Origin: Liopterus haemorrhoidalis
Lineage: Eukaryota; Arthropoda; Insecta; Coleoptera; Dytiscidae
Length of the DNA stretch: 64,000 nucleotides
Assembly (NCBI GenBank): GCA_963971575.1
Contig: OZ020616.1
Coordinates: 31,414,306-31,478,305, forward strand
Reading direction: 5' to 3'
The position numbers and the translations under genes were made by a program. Position 1 is the first letter of the stretch. The number at the start of each line of letters is the position of its first letter. The notes below the pieces were generated by a model. That model had not been told where the DNA came from and searched no databases. It was given only the letters and a program-made list of their open reading frames with translations. Shown one piece after another: positions 43,121-54,327 of the stretch.

Positions 43121-44926
43121 CAGAGGTGGCGAACTTATTTGTACTCACGTACCAAATAATATAAACTTTGCGTATATAATAATTGATGGCGTGACAATCT
43201 TCTCTTGTATCATCCGTTGTCGCATTCCGAAATAGTTCTGTGGATGTATCACCAAACCATTTCCTTAGGTTTACCAAGCCAGGTAATCATCCTTTGGCTT
43301 CCAGGACCTTTTCTTAATTAGTTAAAAAAAAATAGTATACAAAACCAATGGCTATTTGCGCCGTCAGGACTTCTTCCTTCTTCAACCTTTGTCTATATAA
43401 AATTCTGAAGATACGGTATTTATGGCTGTTCCTTTCTGCTTTTCTTTCTCTGGATAACTTCAACGCTGGTGACTAGGACGATCCAGAAGTCCAATATGTT
43501 ATAAACCACATTGTTTTTGGTTTATAATAGCAACATAACATAACGCATGGCATATAACATAACATGTCTCCACAGCACAACGCACAAGCTACGGCATTTA
43601 TAATAGAATTGGTGTATCGCATTAGTACATCAGCCGGAACGCGGAACTCTTCTTGATTTGTCACACAATATTGGATTCTTTTCCACAAATTCAACCAACC
43701 TCGCTTCTTTTTCCATTTTAAAAAAGTTGTAAACACAATAGGCAAATGGTCATAAGAGAGACTCTATCTGGCGGAATTATGTTGAACTAACCAAATAGTT
43801 TGTTATTGTTCTGACGCACGTGTTTTGATTTTTAGATTTTGTATTTATTTGGCATACCTAAGTGTGATATTTATTAAGAAAACACAAACCAAGTCAGAAA
43901 TATTAATAAAGTCTTTCTAAATGTCAGATTACAACGTATTGTCACATAGGTAATCCTAGGTCAGGATTATGACATCTAGACATTGTGACGGTCAGCTGTC
44001 CGATTAAAAACTATTCGTCAGCGTCTGACGTATGTGGCCTGATTACGAAATGCAGACACTGCATTTTCGTAATGGGTAAATATTTGTTATGACGAATGAA
44101 TATTGGAACTGTGTTAAACTTTCGTTACAAAAAGGCTGGATGAAACAGAATATGGAAGCAGTGGAACATAGCCAACTCAGCTGCACGTATTAGTCCACTA
44201 GGTGACGACCAAGACACTGACGCCATATTCTTGTCACGTGGGTGGTTTGATTGAGACACAACTCCTGGTTTCAACATAACAAATTTATTAAACACTTTTC
44301 AAATTTACAATATATATCCATTTGTCAAAAAGTTGTTGTTGTCGATTTGGTTAGTTTCGATTTTGCCACTTTGGCGCTGCAATCTTAAAAGAGGTTACCT
44401 ATAATAACCAAAAATGTATACAAAAACTTTTTATGACAATTGTCAAGCACGGCGCACGCTCGCCACTCTCTTCTGTGATTGGCTACGCATAGACTCCACA
44501 AACATGAATGTTCAATTAGGTACATTTTTATGTATGCGGTCTGTGTTGTACGGTCGTATTATAAACAGGACAACGATAGTACTACTATTCAACTTCATTA
44601 AGTTATAGAGCCATGCTATGCGTTATGTTATGAGTCTATTATAAACCAGGCTTTACTCTTATAATTTATTTATTATTAAAATTAACAATGGACGGACTCA
44701 GCGAACGCAACTGTTGAGTATGTTGACTTACAGGAGTTGACTATAATCACAAAGTAAATAGGTTTATTGCTGATTCAGCAGCTACGTTCAATAAGCATGC
44801 CCAATATTCAGAAATATGCTTGTTTTTAATTAAATAATAAACATTTCGTTTTCAAATAGTTTGCGTGCCAATAATTTTTTTCACGTGCCACTACTTGCAC
44901 TAATATCATAGGATCACCAACCCCTG
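43121..44926. mobile_element. hAT element with 8-bp TSD, carrying a nested element
   Basis: The ends CAGAGGTGGCGAAC and GATCACCAACCCCTG are hAT-like inverted copies. Flanking 8-mers gcctatat (43113-43120) and gcctaaat (44927-44934) match at seven of eight. Removing the nested element leaves about 675 bp of own sequence, in which no transposase is recognised. Confidence 0.85.
43518..44648. mobile_element. nested TIR element, TGGTTTATAATAG ends
   Basis: TGGTTTATAATAGCAACATA followed by ACATAACGCATGGC at the left is matched in inverse at 44612-44648 with few mismatches over about 37 bp. The element is 1131 bp. No TSD was resolved and the internal open frames (43473-43745 minus, 44414-44608 plus) resemble nothing known to me. 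Internal inverted repeat: AAATGCAGACACTGCATTTT near 44047. Confidence 0.72.
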
Positions 44927-45006
44927 GCCTAAATCATATAGTAAGCAAGGGTATCTTGCAACATTGCAAAATATAATAAAAAAATTTAGTTACAAGTTGT
45001 TTAGAG

Positions 45007-45132
45007 CAGAGTTCACCAAACTTTTTGAGCCGCGGAGCACTATTCACGAAAAGAATTCGTCGCGGAGCACTATCATTGCTATATATATATAGCAACAATA
45101 GTAGATCGCGGAGCACAGTTTGGAAAACTGTA
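45007..45132. mobile_element. 126-bp hAT MITE with perfect TSD
   Basis: The ends CAGAGTTCACCAAACT and AGTTTGGAAAACTGTA lie between identical 8-mers gtttagag (44999-45006 and 45133-45140). The middle is nearly palindromic: GCGGAGCACTAT repeats around TTGCTATATATATATAGCAA. Confidence 0.92.
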
Positions 45133-45140
45133 GTTTAGAG

Positions 45141-46260
45141 TAAATAAATTGTTTTTCCTTAGTCAAGCAAAAGTTTCAAGTCTGTGAAGTGTATCAGAGA
45201 TTCATAGAGAATTGAACGATTTTTTAATAAAATCTAAATTAAATAAAACTCAGCGATTTGTTCTTCATCAACTGCCAACTCCATGACGAAGGTTGGCTAA
45301 CAGAATAGCAACTTCTTTTACAATTAACCATGATATGAGCCATCTAATCTCAATTTATTTAGCAATACATCGAAATCGGATTGGATTGTTAATAAATTTT
45401 CATTAAATACATTAACATTAAAATTGAATGTTTGGAAAAATCAGTATTTATTATACATTCGCTAGTACATGTAACAGTATTTACTGAATGCACATAAAAT
45501 AACAATTTTACTCTAGAGAATGTTTCAAATATACCTAAAAGGAATTACTGTACTGCTAGGTTCCGTTGATCAGCTGATCAACCAAACTACATACTGAATT
45601 ACAAACACAAGCACAAACTTATGGTTAGCCTATATTTCAGTTTGGTAACTTGATACGTACATAAGTTAACTCTACCTTTTCTAACTGGTGGTTCAATGTA
45701 CATGTCAAGTCCTTGATACAATCAAATGGTATGGTGATATTTAATAAATGCAAAGGTGATTATTACAATTTAATAACAGTACAAGTAAGAAATATTGAAG
45801 GTAAATTAATTAGTAATAGATAATTTAAAACACATTATTTAAACAAGGATATAAACAATTATCTGGAAACAATGTTTTATAAAATTGACAGCCAGTAGTA
45901 CTGTACCTTTATAAATTATCTAATTTAACTATTAATTTTACATATTTTTAGAATATTTTATTTAAAAGTAAAAACCTTGCATTCAAATATGTTAAGGTGA
46001 AAAATTGGTAAGCCAGAGCTTCATACTATTGTATATATAAAGACAATAACTACTCTAGCACAGGGCTAAAGCGATGTTAAAATACAAAAATATCAGAAAA
46101 TTGTAGCTTTTTTTTTACAGCTCAAACTATGTGATGTGGCATACCAGTAGGTTATGTATCCAAAGTGCCACGTACTAGTACCATATTTCTGCCATATATT
46201 ATTCTATTGTTTCTCTCTTTTCTGGGATCTCGCCACATACCATAGCCGATAACTCCTGTA
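45141..46260. other. unassigned AT-rich sequence
   Basis: No gene is recognised. A perfect 18-base palindrome GTTGATCAGCTGATCAAC lies at 45565-45582. Confidence 0.45.
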
Positions 46261-46298
46261 CCGACACCGGTACGCGTACCGCGCTTTGAATAACACTA
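46261..46298. mobile_element. hAT right-end fragment
   Basis: CGGTACGCGTACCGCGCTTT, then GAATAACACTA, is the complement of an end close to that of the hAT at 3792 (CAGTGTTCTTCAAACC with GCGTACCGG inside). The left partner was not found. Confidence 0.5.
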
Positions 46299-46446
46299 CC
46301 GTAGACATCGCTCTTTTATGGCCTGGTCCACTTCGTCGCTCCAGGATATTCGTAGGCTTTCCCGTCTCCTATGAGGAGCTCCATTTCCGTGACGCGATCA
46401 CCATAACCAGACGAAAGCAGTCTTTTTTGTTGAATATAATTTAGCA

Positions 46447-46660
46447 TAAGGGTCGGCAACCTTTTTTAAGTCACGGGCCGTGAAGCAAACCAAAAGATTA
46501 ACCTCGGCTAAGGTTTCAGAAACCAGCCCCTAGTGTGCCAGAAGTCTACAGCAGCGCGGCAGTAATGTGTTGGTCACGCTGGATAAGAAAAGTTAACATT
46601 ATATTCTCTTATTGTTAGGCCGTATAAAATATTCCGGCGGGCCACCGGTTCCCGGCTCCT
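46447..46660. mobile_element. short hAT MITE
   Basis: AAGGGTCGGCAACCTTTT at the left and GGTTCCCGGCTCCTGG at the right are decayed hAT ends (compare CAGGGGTCGGCAACC), with GGGCCGTG and GCGGGCCACC subterminal blocks. The TSD is not clear. Confidence 0.6.
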
Positions 46661-48734
46661 GGTGTAGAACATCAATTTCTACATCAATTCTTTTAATTTC
46701 TTCATTTCTCACCACCTTCAATAACCCAATTCAGTGGTAGCTATTTTGCCTCAATTCTTTTCATAGGCAGTATCTGGTACTATAGATTCTGGCATTTTTC
46801 TTCGTTCTGGATCTAATCCCACAGGATAGAATTTAACTGTCTGATAAAAATTCTTCCTTGAACTAATCTGTTTTCGAATTGGTTCGTTTGTGATTGTGCA
46901 TTATAAATTCAAAATGCAAGATATTTGAAGGTTTCTGCACCTTTCATCTGCAGTGGTTCGCCAAAGTTTTATGTTCGCCGTCGGCTGACGGGAGAGGCCG
47001 GAGCGAAGATAACACCGGCCAACACGAGAATACGATCGATCTTCGTCTACTGCTTTTTTTTATGTATATCCTCTCATTTCTGAGTTTTTGACTTGAGCAC
47101 GTAACGTTCCTCGGGGTCATTTCCGTAAGTAAGCTCACACTTATCTGTTGGCAGAAACGGCTAGTCCGGTGTTCCATTTCCAAATCTGATATTTGTGCCT
47201 TATTGTTGAAATGTATTTCTGTGTATTATAAAATTTGTGAATTATTTTGCTGAAATTATGTAACTAACAATATTTTCGATAAATTTTGATAATTTGAATT
47301 TTTATATAATAAAATAATTCTTCTCTTTTCGGTAATTATAACAGTAATTATCGCAACCTCCTTGACGCGAACTAGTGCATTTACGGTTACTTCTAACTCT
47401 TAATCTACGTGATTCATTATTAATCAATATGCTGAACATTGACGTTTGAATCTCACTTTACCATATCCTCGATCTTGCTGGTATTCTTGATTTATCCATG
47501 CTTATAAGTTATGGGGACAGGGTGACCAGGTCTCAGGTTTTCACCCGGAGTCTCAAGGTTTCCGGCTAGAGTCCCATGATAAATTATCGAGCCCTTTGTT
47601 ACTAAATTATTACCTAATTAACTAACTAATGTTGTAACATTTTTCATTTGCAATTTATGAATATAAGGATCTCATACTTCTTTTGAAAATATTATGTTAA
47701 AAACGATTGATGTATTTTAACAGTCTGAAACATGATGTAACACTTGACTTTAAGAAATATTATTCCCTTTTATTATTATTGTTTCACACTTTACGATTAA
47801 ACTAATTTCCAACATGACAGTTTGAAAATGTGTTAACAAAACAATATATTACTTTGCCAAATTCTTTTGTTTCGAATATCTTGCAATCATAACCCGAACA
47901 ATAGTTCTTATTGTAATAAGTGTTAGGAAACGGTTAAATTAAGTTGACCACATAAATAACCTCAGTAATGCAACATTTCAATCAGTGGTAAATCTTGATA
48001 TCCCAGTAAACAGAACTTGTTCTAGTTAGGGTATATGCAAGTGACACGGCTAGTGACCACGTTCACAATAGTTGCAGGTAAATTCTTTAACTTCCTAAAG
48101 CGTGAAGGTAGAAAGTTTAGCAATTAAGAATACATTTTTATAGAAATAGAAGTCATCCATACGTATGTTAACTGTCATTCAAATTTAGATAAGTTCAATG
48201 AGAATGTAAGCAATAAAATTTTATATTTCCTGTCAGTAAAACATTAGATACCTTATCATTAGTAAGCCAAATTTAGTAACTAGTAATTTACATTGCAGTA
48301 AAGTAATAAAATGTATCGTAAAACTAAATGGCAGAACATAATAAAAATCTTGTGAAATTACGCACCATAAATGCTAAAAAGATTTTGAGGGCTTATAATT
48401 ATATTTACATGGTTAGCAGATTTGCGAAACATGGATCTTAACGAAGTCAGATCGGCAACACATCAAAGTCTTTGAAAATTAAGTTGCATGTAAAAATAAT
48501 GTTTTGATCTCAATCAGATCAATGGAAAGGGGATAAGTCGCAATAGTCACTTCTTCCTCATGTGCCATCTTCACGGCAAAGGTTGACTAATAACATTACG
48601 ATTTTAATCGCCAACATCGCACTGCGAAAAGGCTAACAGTTCTTATATCAAATGTTTGCCAAATACCCGAGATTCTTTAGTCATGATTTTCTTCTTCATT
48701 TTTAGTCCATATCATAGCCAGTAACCATCCAGTC
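46661..48734. other. unassigned sequence
   Basis: A hAT-like left end, CAGTGGTTCGCCAAAGTTTT, is at 46951 without a partner. The short GC-richer block that follows (46975-47035) is open on both strands but matches nothing I know. CAGGGTGACCAGGTCTCAGG near 47519 looks like the end of a dispersed repeat. No host gene is recognised. Confidence 0.45.
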
Positions 48735-48797
48735 CAGAGCCGGCTCAAGGGTACCTGGCGCCCCGATGCAAAATTACGTTAGGCGCCCCCACACATA

Positions 48798-50096
48798 CAG
48801 TATTGGCCATAAAGATTGCAACTTGTAAAATTTTTCAATTTTTCAAATTTTAATAATAATATTGGAAAATAAATATTCTTAGTTCTATGATTTATTCATA
48901 TTTTGTCTGTTACATCAATCAATAGTCAAATAATCTGACTTACAGATTAATAATAAATTATTTCTTCAGTTTTGCTTGGACAAAAATATTGCAACTACTT
49001 GAATTTTCTTGTTATATGCAGGTTTTATCCATAAATCATATGTAGTGCACAAGTAATATTTCAGTTTACATTTGCCAATCATGGGTCGTAGTAAAACTGT
49101 TTCAAGTGAAATTAGAAACTTAATAATTTCTGGTTTTAAAGACGGGCTGCTGCAAAATGTGATTTCACAAAATTTAAATGTTCATAAATCTACTGTGTCC
49201 CGAATTATAAAACAATTTCGAGAAGAAGGTACGTTTGAAGTTTAAAAAATCCCAGGACCCAGTTATTTTTAGTGATAAATCTAAGTTTAATTTGTTTAAA
49301 AGTGATGGTGTAAGTTACGTTAGGAGGCCTGCTAATAAAAGATTAGTTCTAAAATACACCTTGCCAACAGTTAAACATGGCGGAGATGGTGTGTTGGTAT
49401 GGGGCTGTTTCTCGGGATATGGTATGGGTCCTCTATACCACATTGAAGGAATAATGGATCGATTTAAATATAAAGACATCCTTCAGAATGTTATGAAACC
49501 TTATTCTGATAAGTTCATGCCTTTAAAACATATTTTTCAGCATGATAATGACCCAAAACATTCTTCGAAGTTGGTCAAAAAATGTTTCGAGGATTCAAAA
49601 ATCAACGTAATGACTTGGCCGTCACAGTCACTCGATTTAAATCCAATAGAAAACCTTTGGGAGATTGTCAACACAAAGATTAGAAACAAAACGCATTCAA
49701 ATATTGAAGATTTGTTTAAAGCTTTGCAGGGTGCCTGGCCTAATATTGATAATGAAATGATCACGAAATTATTAGAATCAATGCCGAAAAGATGTCGGGA
49801 AGTTATAAATACTGGTGGTTACTATACAAAATATTAAAAATGATCTCTTAATAATAATTCATTTTCTTAATTTAAAATAAAAAAAGATTTTTTAAGAGTA
49901 GTTGCTATCTTTATGTCCAGGTAAAAATATTAAATAGTATAAAAAAAAAAATAGAATTTACTATTAAAATTTAATTTTTTACTATAATATATGTAGAGGA
50001 TTGTTAAAGATAAGAATTACATTTTTTTAATTTTAAAAATATTGAATTGAATAAAAATAAAAGAGGATTAAGTTGCTATCTTTATGGCCAATACTG
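48798..50096 (+). mobile_element. Tc1-like element, internally deleted
   Basis: The TIRs CAGTATTGGCCATAAAGATT and onward to GCAACTT are matched at the right with one mismatch in 27 bases. TA flanks both ends (48796-48797 and 50097-50098). The element is 1299 bp, slightly short for a Tc1 copy, and its transposase has lost an internal segment. Confidence 0.95.
49081..49837 (+). pseudogene. Tc1-like transposase, DD34E triad intact, second HTH lost
   Basis: ATG 49081 opens MGRSKTVSSEIRNLIISGFK and the helix-turn-helix LNVHKSTVSRIIKQFREEG, then a stop at 49245. The following frame, open from about 49235 to TAA 49837, gives VIFSDKSKFN, VLVWGCFSGYGMGPLY, FQHDNDPKHSS and LNPIENLWE. The three catalytic residues are D of FSD, D of QHD and E of IEN, with exactly 34 residues between the last two, the Tc1 signature. 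The roughly 240 bp that encode the second helix-turn-helix and the linker are missing between EEG and the catalytic domain, and the junction changes frame. The catalytic half is otherwise free of stops, so the deletion is recent relative to the rest of the window. Without the second DNA-binding motif it should not work as a transposase. Confidence 0.95.
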
Positions 50097-51020
50097 TATG
50101 TTTTTTTAATTTAATTTTTTTTTTTTGAAAACTATTATAAAATAAAAGAATATAAAATAATCATATTTAATTACCATTTTTAATATAATACAAAATATTT
50201 GTTTTGTAAAAAACAGAATTTACATCTTTGGTATAGTAACAAAAAACATTGTTATAGAAAAATAACATATCGAAACCTAGGATTAGATCAAAATATACTT
50301 TTTACTATCAAGGAAAAATCAAATAATCTCAAAAACAGCTCTAATGATTTTGATTAAAATTTGCAAGTGGATGAACTAATAGAAGAACTTGGCAATAATG
50401 TGGCGAAAAGATGTTTGAGAAAAATATTTTTTTGTAAATATGCGTGATATTCAAAATAAAGTGTGGTGGTAATTTTTAAACTAATAAAACTTTTAATGCA
50501 AGGACATTGGCATGATTGGTAAGCTATGAAATGTAAATAATTTGTTCAATTTTAGATTTTTTTTTGTTCGTGATTTTCTCATATAAGATATGTGAAATTA
50601 TTGACTAAAAGTCTTGAGGTCAATGAATTTTATTTAAAGATCAACACATAAAAATGGCATTTTTTTCAAAATATGATTTAACGACTTAAAAGATTGTGAC
50701 CATCTTTTAATTCCTCTCTTATAACCCAGCAACGTGCATACGTGCAAACCCAATATATTACGGGTATATCTCATAGCGTTACCAGGACAGTATGAAATTT
50801 TTTATTACTATATTTTTGTAGCTAAAACAAGGTATTATCGACTTTATTTTGATTTCTATTATCGTAGTAAGTTTCATTTTCTATTTGTTTACTAATATCT
50901 CATTTTAAAAACTTCCAGTCCATTTTAGATGCATTTTAGATTTTTATTTTTTCGCTTAATTTCCTTGTATGGCGCCCCCTTTTACTAGAAGCCTGTGTGA
51001 AGAAGTGCCGCCCAGTAAAA

Positions 51021-51447
51021 AAAGTAGTTTTTTTTCTAACTTTTTTTTTGTGTACTTTTGTGTTCTGTTTTTTCTAACTTGTTTCATTCGGAATACAGTG
51101 GCCTTCCGTGGTCTTCCACGTAGTGCTAATTAAATATTTGAAACGCGAAATAATCTTATACAATGAATAACGGCACTTCAATACTGCAGACCTAGCCCCC
51201 AAGGCCATAACCCCTTTGTCTAAGTTGTATTTTATCTGTAAGTAAAGAGAGATTTTTCCCCTGACGACGACTAAACGGAAGTCCTTGTGGTAGAAAAGGC
51301 CGAAAATGTTCTGGATGCGGTCACATTATATAATGATCCCATTAGGCGTTGACCTAAGTTGAGTTCTTATTTCAGTTAATTAAGGTCAGCCAGTGTCTAC
51401 AAAGTCTGAGACTATATGGATATACCGAAGAGTTTGAGTGCAGCTTA
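51021..51447. other. unassigned sequence
   Basis: No gene is recognised in this stretch. Confidence 0.4.
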
Positions 51448-51628
51448 GCCGGTCGCTATGGCGTAGTGATCAGCTCATTTTACTACTAACTATGGGGGCT
51501 CGGGTTCTAATCCCAGTGTTGGCATGTATTTCTCATAAAATTAATAAAGTATCCAAAATAAAAATTAAAGATATACTGGTTAATGGCCAACAGTAGCTAA
51601 AACCAAAGATTAAATTTAAAAAAAAAAA
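51448..51628 (+). mobile_element. tRNA-derived SINE with short TSD
   Basis: The head GCCGGTCGCTATGGCGTAGT contains an A-box-like TGGCGTAGTGATC, and GGTTCTAATCC is a good polymerase III B box. The tail GGTTAATGGCCAACAGTAGC, then TAAAACCAAAG, matches the SINE at 37167 and ends in poly-A. Flanking 9-mers tgcagctta and tgcaggtta differ at one base. Confidence 0.82.
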
Positions 51629-51722
51629 TGCAGGTTAACTGCAGTAAAAGTGTAGTGGCGCTAGACAAGTTACTGTCATAAAATAATTATTACCAAGTCT
51701 CGTTGTTCTGAAGCAAACAGAC

Positions 51723-51870
51723 CAATTCTGTAACTCAGTTACTATGATAATAGTAACTAATTTTGTCTCTATGAGCAAGATCAGTTACTATCATGAATGA
51801 AAGTCATTATACTTTTTATAACATTTTATCTTGTAGTAACGTTAGTACACAGTAATTGTGTACAGAATTG
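51723..51870. mobile_element. 148-bp MITE, ATTCTGTAA type
   Basis: CAATTCTGTAACTCAGTTAC at the left and AATTGTGTACAGAATTG at the right are imperfect inverted copies. The ATTCTGTAA plus AGTTACTA pattern links it to the 1.2-kb element at 9265-10495. Confidence 0.7.
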
Positions 51871-51897
51871 ATCTGAAAGTGTCGCGATACCCTAAAG

Positions 51898-52123
51898 CAG
51901 CGATTCTTAACCCGTGGGGAGAGTCCCGAAAAACCTTTGGGGGTCCCGAAATTAAAAGAAAATAGAATAAGAAATTCATAGTTGGTAAGTTGATATATGG
52001 ATTATAATATAAAATGCATTTATATTCCGTAAATAAAATATTATTTCAAAAATTGTCTTGGGGGTCCAGAAAATATTTTAGGCTAGTTGGGGGTCCCGAG
52101 TATAAAAAGGTTAAGAACCGCTG
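51898..52123. mobile_element. 226-bp hAT MITE with 8-bp TSD
   Basis: CAGCGATTCTTAACCCGTGG and GGTTAAGAACCGCTG are inverted ends; GGGGGTCCCGA blocks lie inside both. Flanking 8-mers ccctaaag (51890-51897) and ccctagag (52124-52131) match at seven of eight. It is inserted in another hAT fragment that ends at 52274. Confidence 0.92.
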
Positions 52124-52274
52124 CCCTAGAGTACCAGAGGCATATGAAAGGGGTGTAGCAAACTCCGCTGAATTAATAGGTACGGTTATAATACGGAGAA
52201 GTGATGGTAGGGGTGCCTTGAATTTTGCGTGTCTTATTAGGGTGCCATCACCTAAAAAAAGTTGGGAACCACTG
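52124..52274. mobile_element. hAT right-end fragment
   Basis: GGGTGCCATCACCTAAAAAA, then GTTGGGAACCACTG, is the complement of a standard hAT end. The sequence GTGTCGCGATACC left of the younger MITE probably belongs to the same older copy, whose left TIR is lost. Confidence 0.6.
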
Positions 52275-52339
52275 GTTTAGCCCAATGTTTTAACATTTAA
52301 TAAACATACATATAGCCTGTTTCTTTGCTTTAACCGGAA

Positions 52340-52500
52340 CTAGGTTTTAAAATCTAGTAACTTTTATCGATTGAATATGGGCTTTTGACCATTTTGTTTA
52401 AAAAGTCGCATTCAATCGTTAAAAAATGAGCCCGCGACAACTTAAGAAAATAAAACTTCCATTTAGTTCTGCTTAAAACTTTGGAATAGACTGTACATCT
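52340..52500. repeat. dispersed repeat, second copy of the 28690 block
   Basis: CGACAACTTAAGAAAATAAA and TTTAGTTCTGCTTAAA correspond to 28731-28776. Divergence is moderate and the repeat class is unknown. Confidence 0.5.
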
Positions 52501-52940
52501 AAGACAGATCAATTTAATTCAAATCTAAGCTACAGAATATAAGAATTTTTGTTTTGATTAACATTATAGCATGAACTGTAAGGTATCGCTTTATTTCGTT
52601 ACACACCATGAAACCAGAAAACAAAACATTTTAAAAATGTAATAAAAGTAATTAAGTTTTATTTTTAATTAGTTTTATATCAACATTTTCAAAGAGAAAA
52701 TGTAATATTCTCCACTACAGTAAAGATAAAACAATAAATTAAATATTGCAACTCTAAAAATATTTCATAAAATTAATAAATACATTATCCATTCTAACAT
52801 AAACTAATATAGCTATCACATCTGTCAAATGGAGATTGGGTTATATAAAATAATATTCTCACAATTCTGAAAACTACCAAAATTCTAACCTGACAGAGAA
52901 GATAATTTTCTATACTGCATTGAGATCTTAATTTTTGTGA
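52501..52940. other. unassigned AT-rich sequence
   Basis: No gene is recognised. Confidence 0.4.
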
Positions 52941-53760
52941 TATAAGGCTTGGGCAAAGGCCACATAGTAGCGCTTGAACAAAAGTCCTGGAGGAGGACAT
53001 AAGTCCTAGCAGTCCTGGAGCAGAGCTTGGAGGAGAACTTAGACAAAGGTCTTAGAATAGGGCTTGGTCAATAACTGCAGTATAACGTTTGAGCAAGGCC
53101 GTGAAACAGGACTTTGACAGTAGCACAGAGCTTAGAAAACAGCTACAGAGTAGGGCTTAATCAATAACCGTAAGGGGGATAAAGCATCCGTCGCAACCTG
53201 GCGTAAATTTGAAGGCAACCACGATCAACCCATACATGAAGACCTACTAAATCCTCCAAATCATACGTTTAAATCTCTAAGTCATATTTGGAACGATCCC
53301 ATCCTTGCTTCTGCCTACCACTTTCTGGTCCAAAGAATGGGACAATTTCTCTCATCCCAACAAAAATTTAATGTCAAATCCCAAAGCTCAACCAAACGGC
53401 TACTAGCTACATTTTACTACATGCTCCATAAATGAGGCTTAGTCGAATCTCCCTCCTGTGACTGTGGCACGCCTTTACAGACGATACAACACATCGTAGA
53501 AGAATGTCATCATCGTACTTTCCAAGCTGGTCTTCAATTCATCATACCACTGACCAATGAAGCAATCCAATGGCTTTTAAATGTATATATAAATATTTAA
53601 TGTATTAGCATATTTTTTTTATAATTGCAAGTATCTAAATGTACCATACGAAAATAATAACCGCATAACAAGGCTTGGGTTAAGGCCTTGGAGCAGAAAT
53701 AAGACAATGGCCGTAAAGTAGTGTATAGATAAAAGCCCGGAAGAGGAAATGTAGCAAACA
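52941..53760. repeat. degenerate minisatellite split by a LINE
   Basis: Variants of GGCTTGGAGNAGNRCTTAGA recur with roughly 20-bp spacing from 52946 to about 53162, and again from 53670 to about 53745. The 0.5 kb between them is a LINE fragment, so the two blocks were once one array. Confidence 0.7.
53171..53655 (+). pseudogene. LINE C-terminal fragment inserted in the minisatellite
   Basis: The plus strand reads WRKFEGNHDQPIHEDLL, LLATFYYMLHK, a stop, and CDCGTPLQTIQHIVEEC followed by EAIQWLLNVYINI and a stop near 53600. A zinc-binding CxCGxxxQTxxHIxxEC block followed by AxxWLxNLDIxL and the stop is the very C-terminus of a jockey-superfamily LINE polyprotein. The fragment is 5'-truncated, has one internal stop, and ends in AT-rich 3' sequence. 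The 8-mer aataaccg occurs on both sides (53163-53170 and 53656-53663), fitting a TSD. Its position between two blocks of one minisatellite confirms a single insertion. Confidence 0.82.
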
Positions 53761-53794
53761 ACCGTCCCTCCAGTGCTTGCACTGGAGGGGCGGT
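53761..53794. repeat. GC-rich perfect-type hairpin
   Basis: ACCGTCCCTCCAGTGC and GCACTGGAGGGGCGGT form 16-base arms with one G-T type mismatch and only TT between, followed by TTTCTC. The stem is much richer in GC than its surroundings. Confidence 0.85.
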
Positions 53795-53879
53795 TTTCTC
53801 TTGAAACTTAGAGTAGTCTCTAGCGCTACGGTTAACCCTGTTTAGGTTGTTGAATGTAAAGTTAATTTTGGTCATCAAT

Positions 53880-54327
53880 ATTTACAAAATCAACGAGCGC
53901 AACGGCATTGACATCATAAAGATCAGCATGTACTAAAAGAGGATTATGCTGTATTGGTGGAAATATAATGGTGTAATCCTGTATTTCCCAAACTTACAAC
54001 ATACTTCAATACTTAAATATGAATAAATACAGTAATATATGAATTAATATATAATATCAACCGCAGAACTCACTTTGGGAAACACTGCTAATATATAAGG
54101 TATATTAAAAATACACATAAAACTAAACACTTGGCTATTGAATGAAATACTGTCGGCTAAATTAGCATCGTTAGTGAACAGAAAGGGCCTAATTTTATTC
54201 AAAATAATACCAGACCTCATGTGAAATTAAAACCCCATCAAAAGCGAAGGAACCAAATTGAGATTCTTTAGCATCATCCATATTCCATTGAAATCCACTC
54301 GAGTTGAAATTGTGTAATAAGTAATAA
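53880..54327. other. unassigned sequence
   Basis: No gene is recognised between the LINE/minisatellite cluster and the foldback. Confidence 0.4.

Larger units (their letters stand above)
48735..51020. mobile_element. hAT remnant hosting a Tc1 element
   Basis: The left end CAGAGCCGGCTCAAGG is followed by CTGGCGCCCC and GGCGCCCCC. On the far side, ATGGCGCCCCCTTTTACTAG near 50970 looks like the matching subterminal part, but a right TIR is not preserved. The Tc1 element at 48798 interrupts it. Confidence 0.5.

Noticed and set aside
46894..47183. GC-richer block open on both strands, possible CpG-type promoter or exon
   Set aside because: No splice signals or known motif, and a hAT-like end starts at 46951; a transposon piece is more likely.
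53761..53797. hairpin followed by T run resembling a bacterial terminator
   Set aside because: The surrounding DNA is clearly eukaryotic, the T run is short and interrupted, and no bacterial gene is nearby; kept only as a hairpin.
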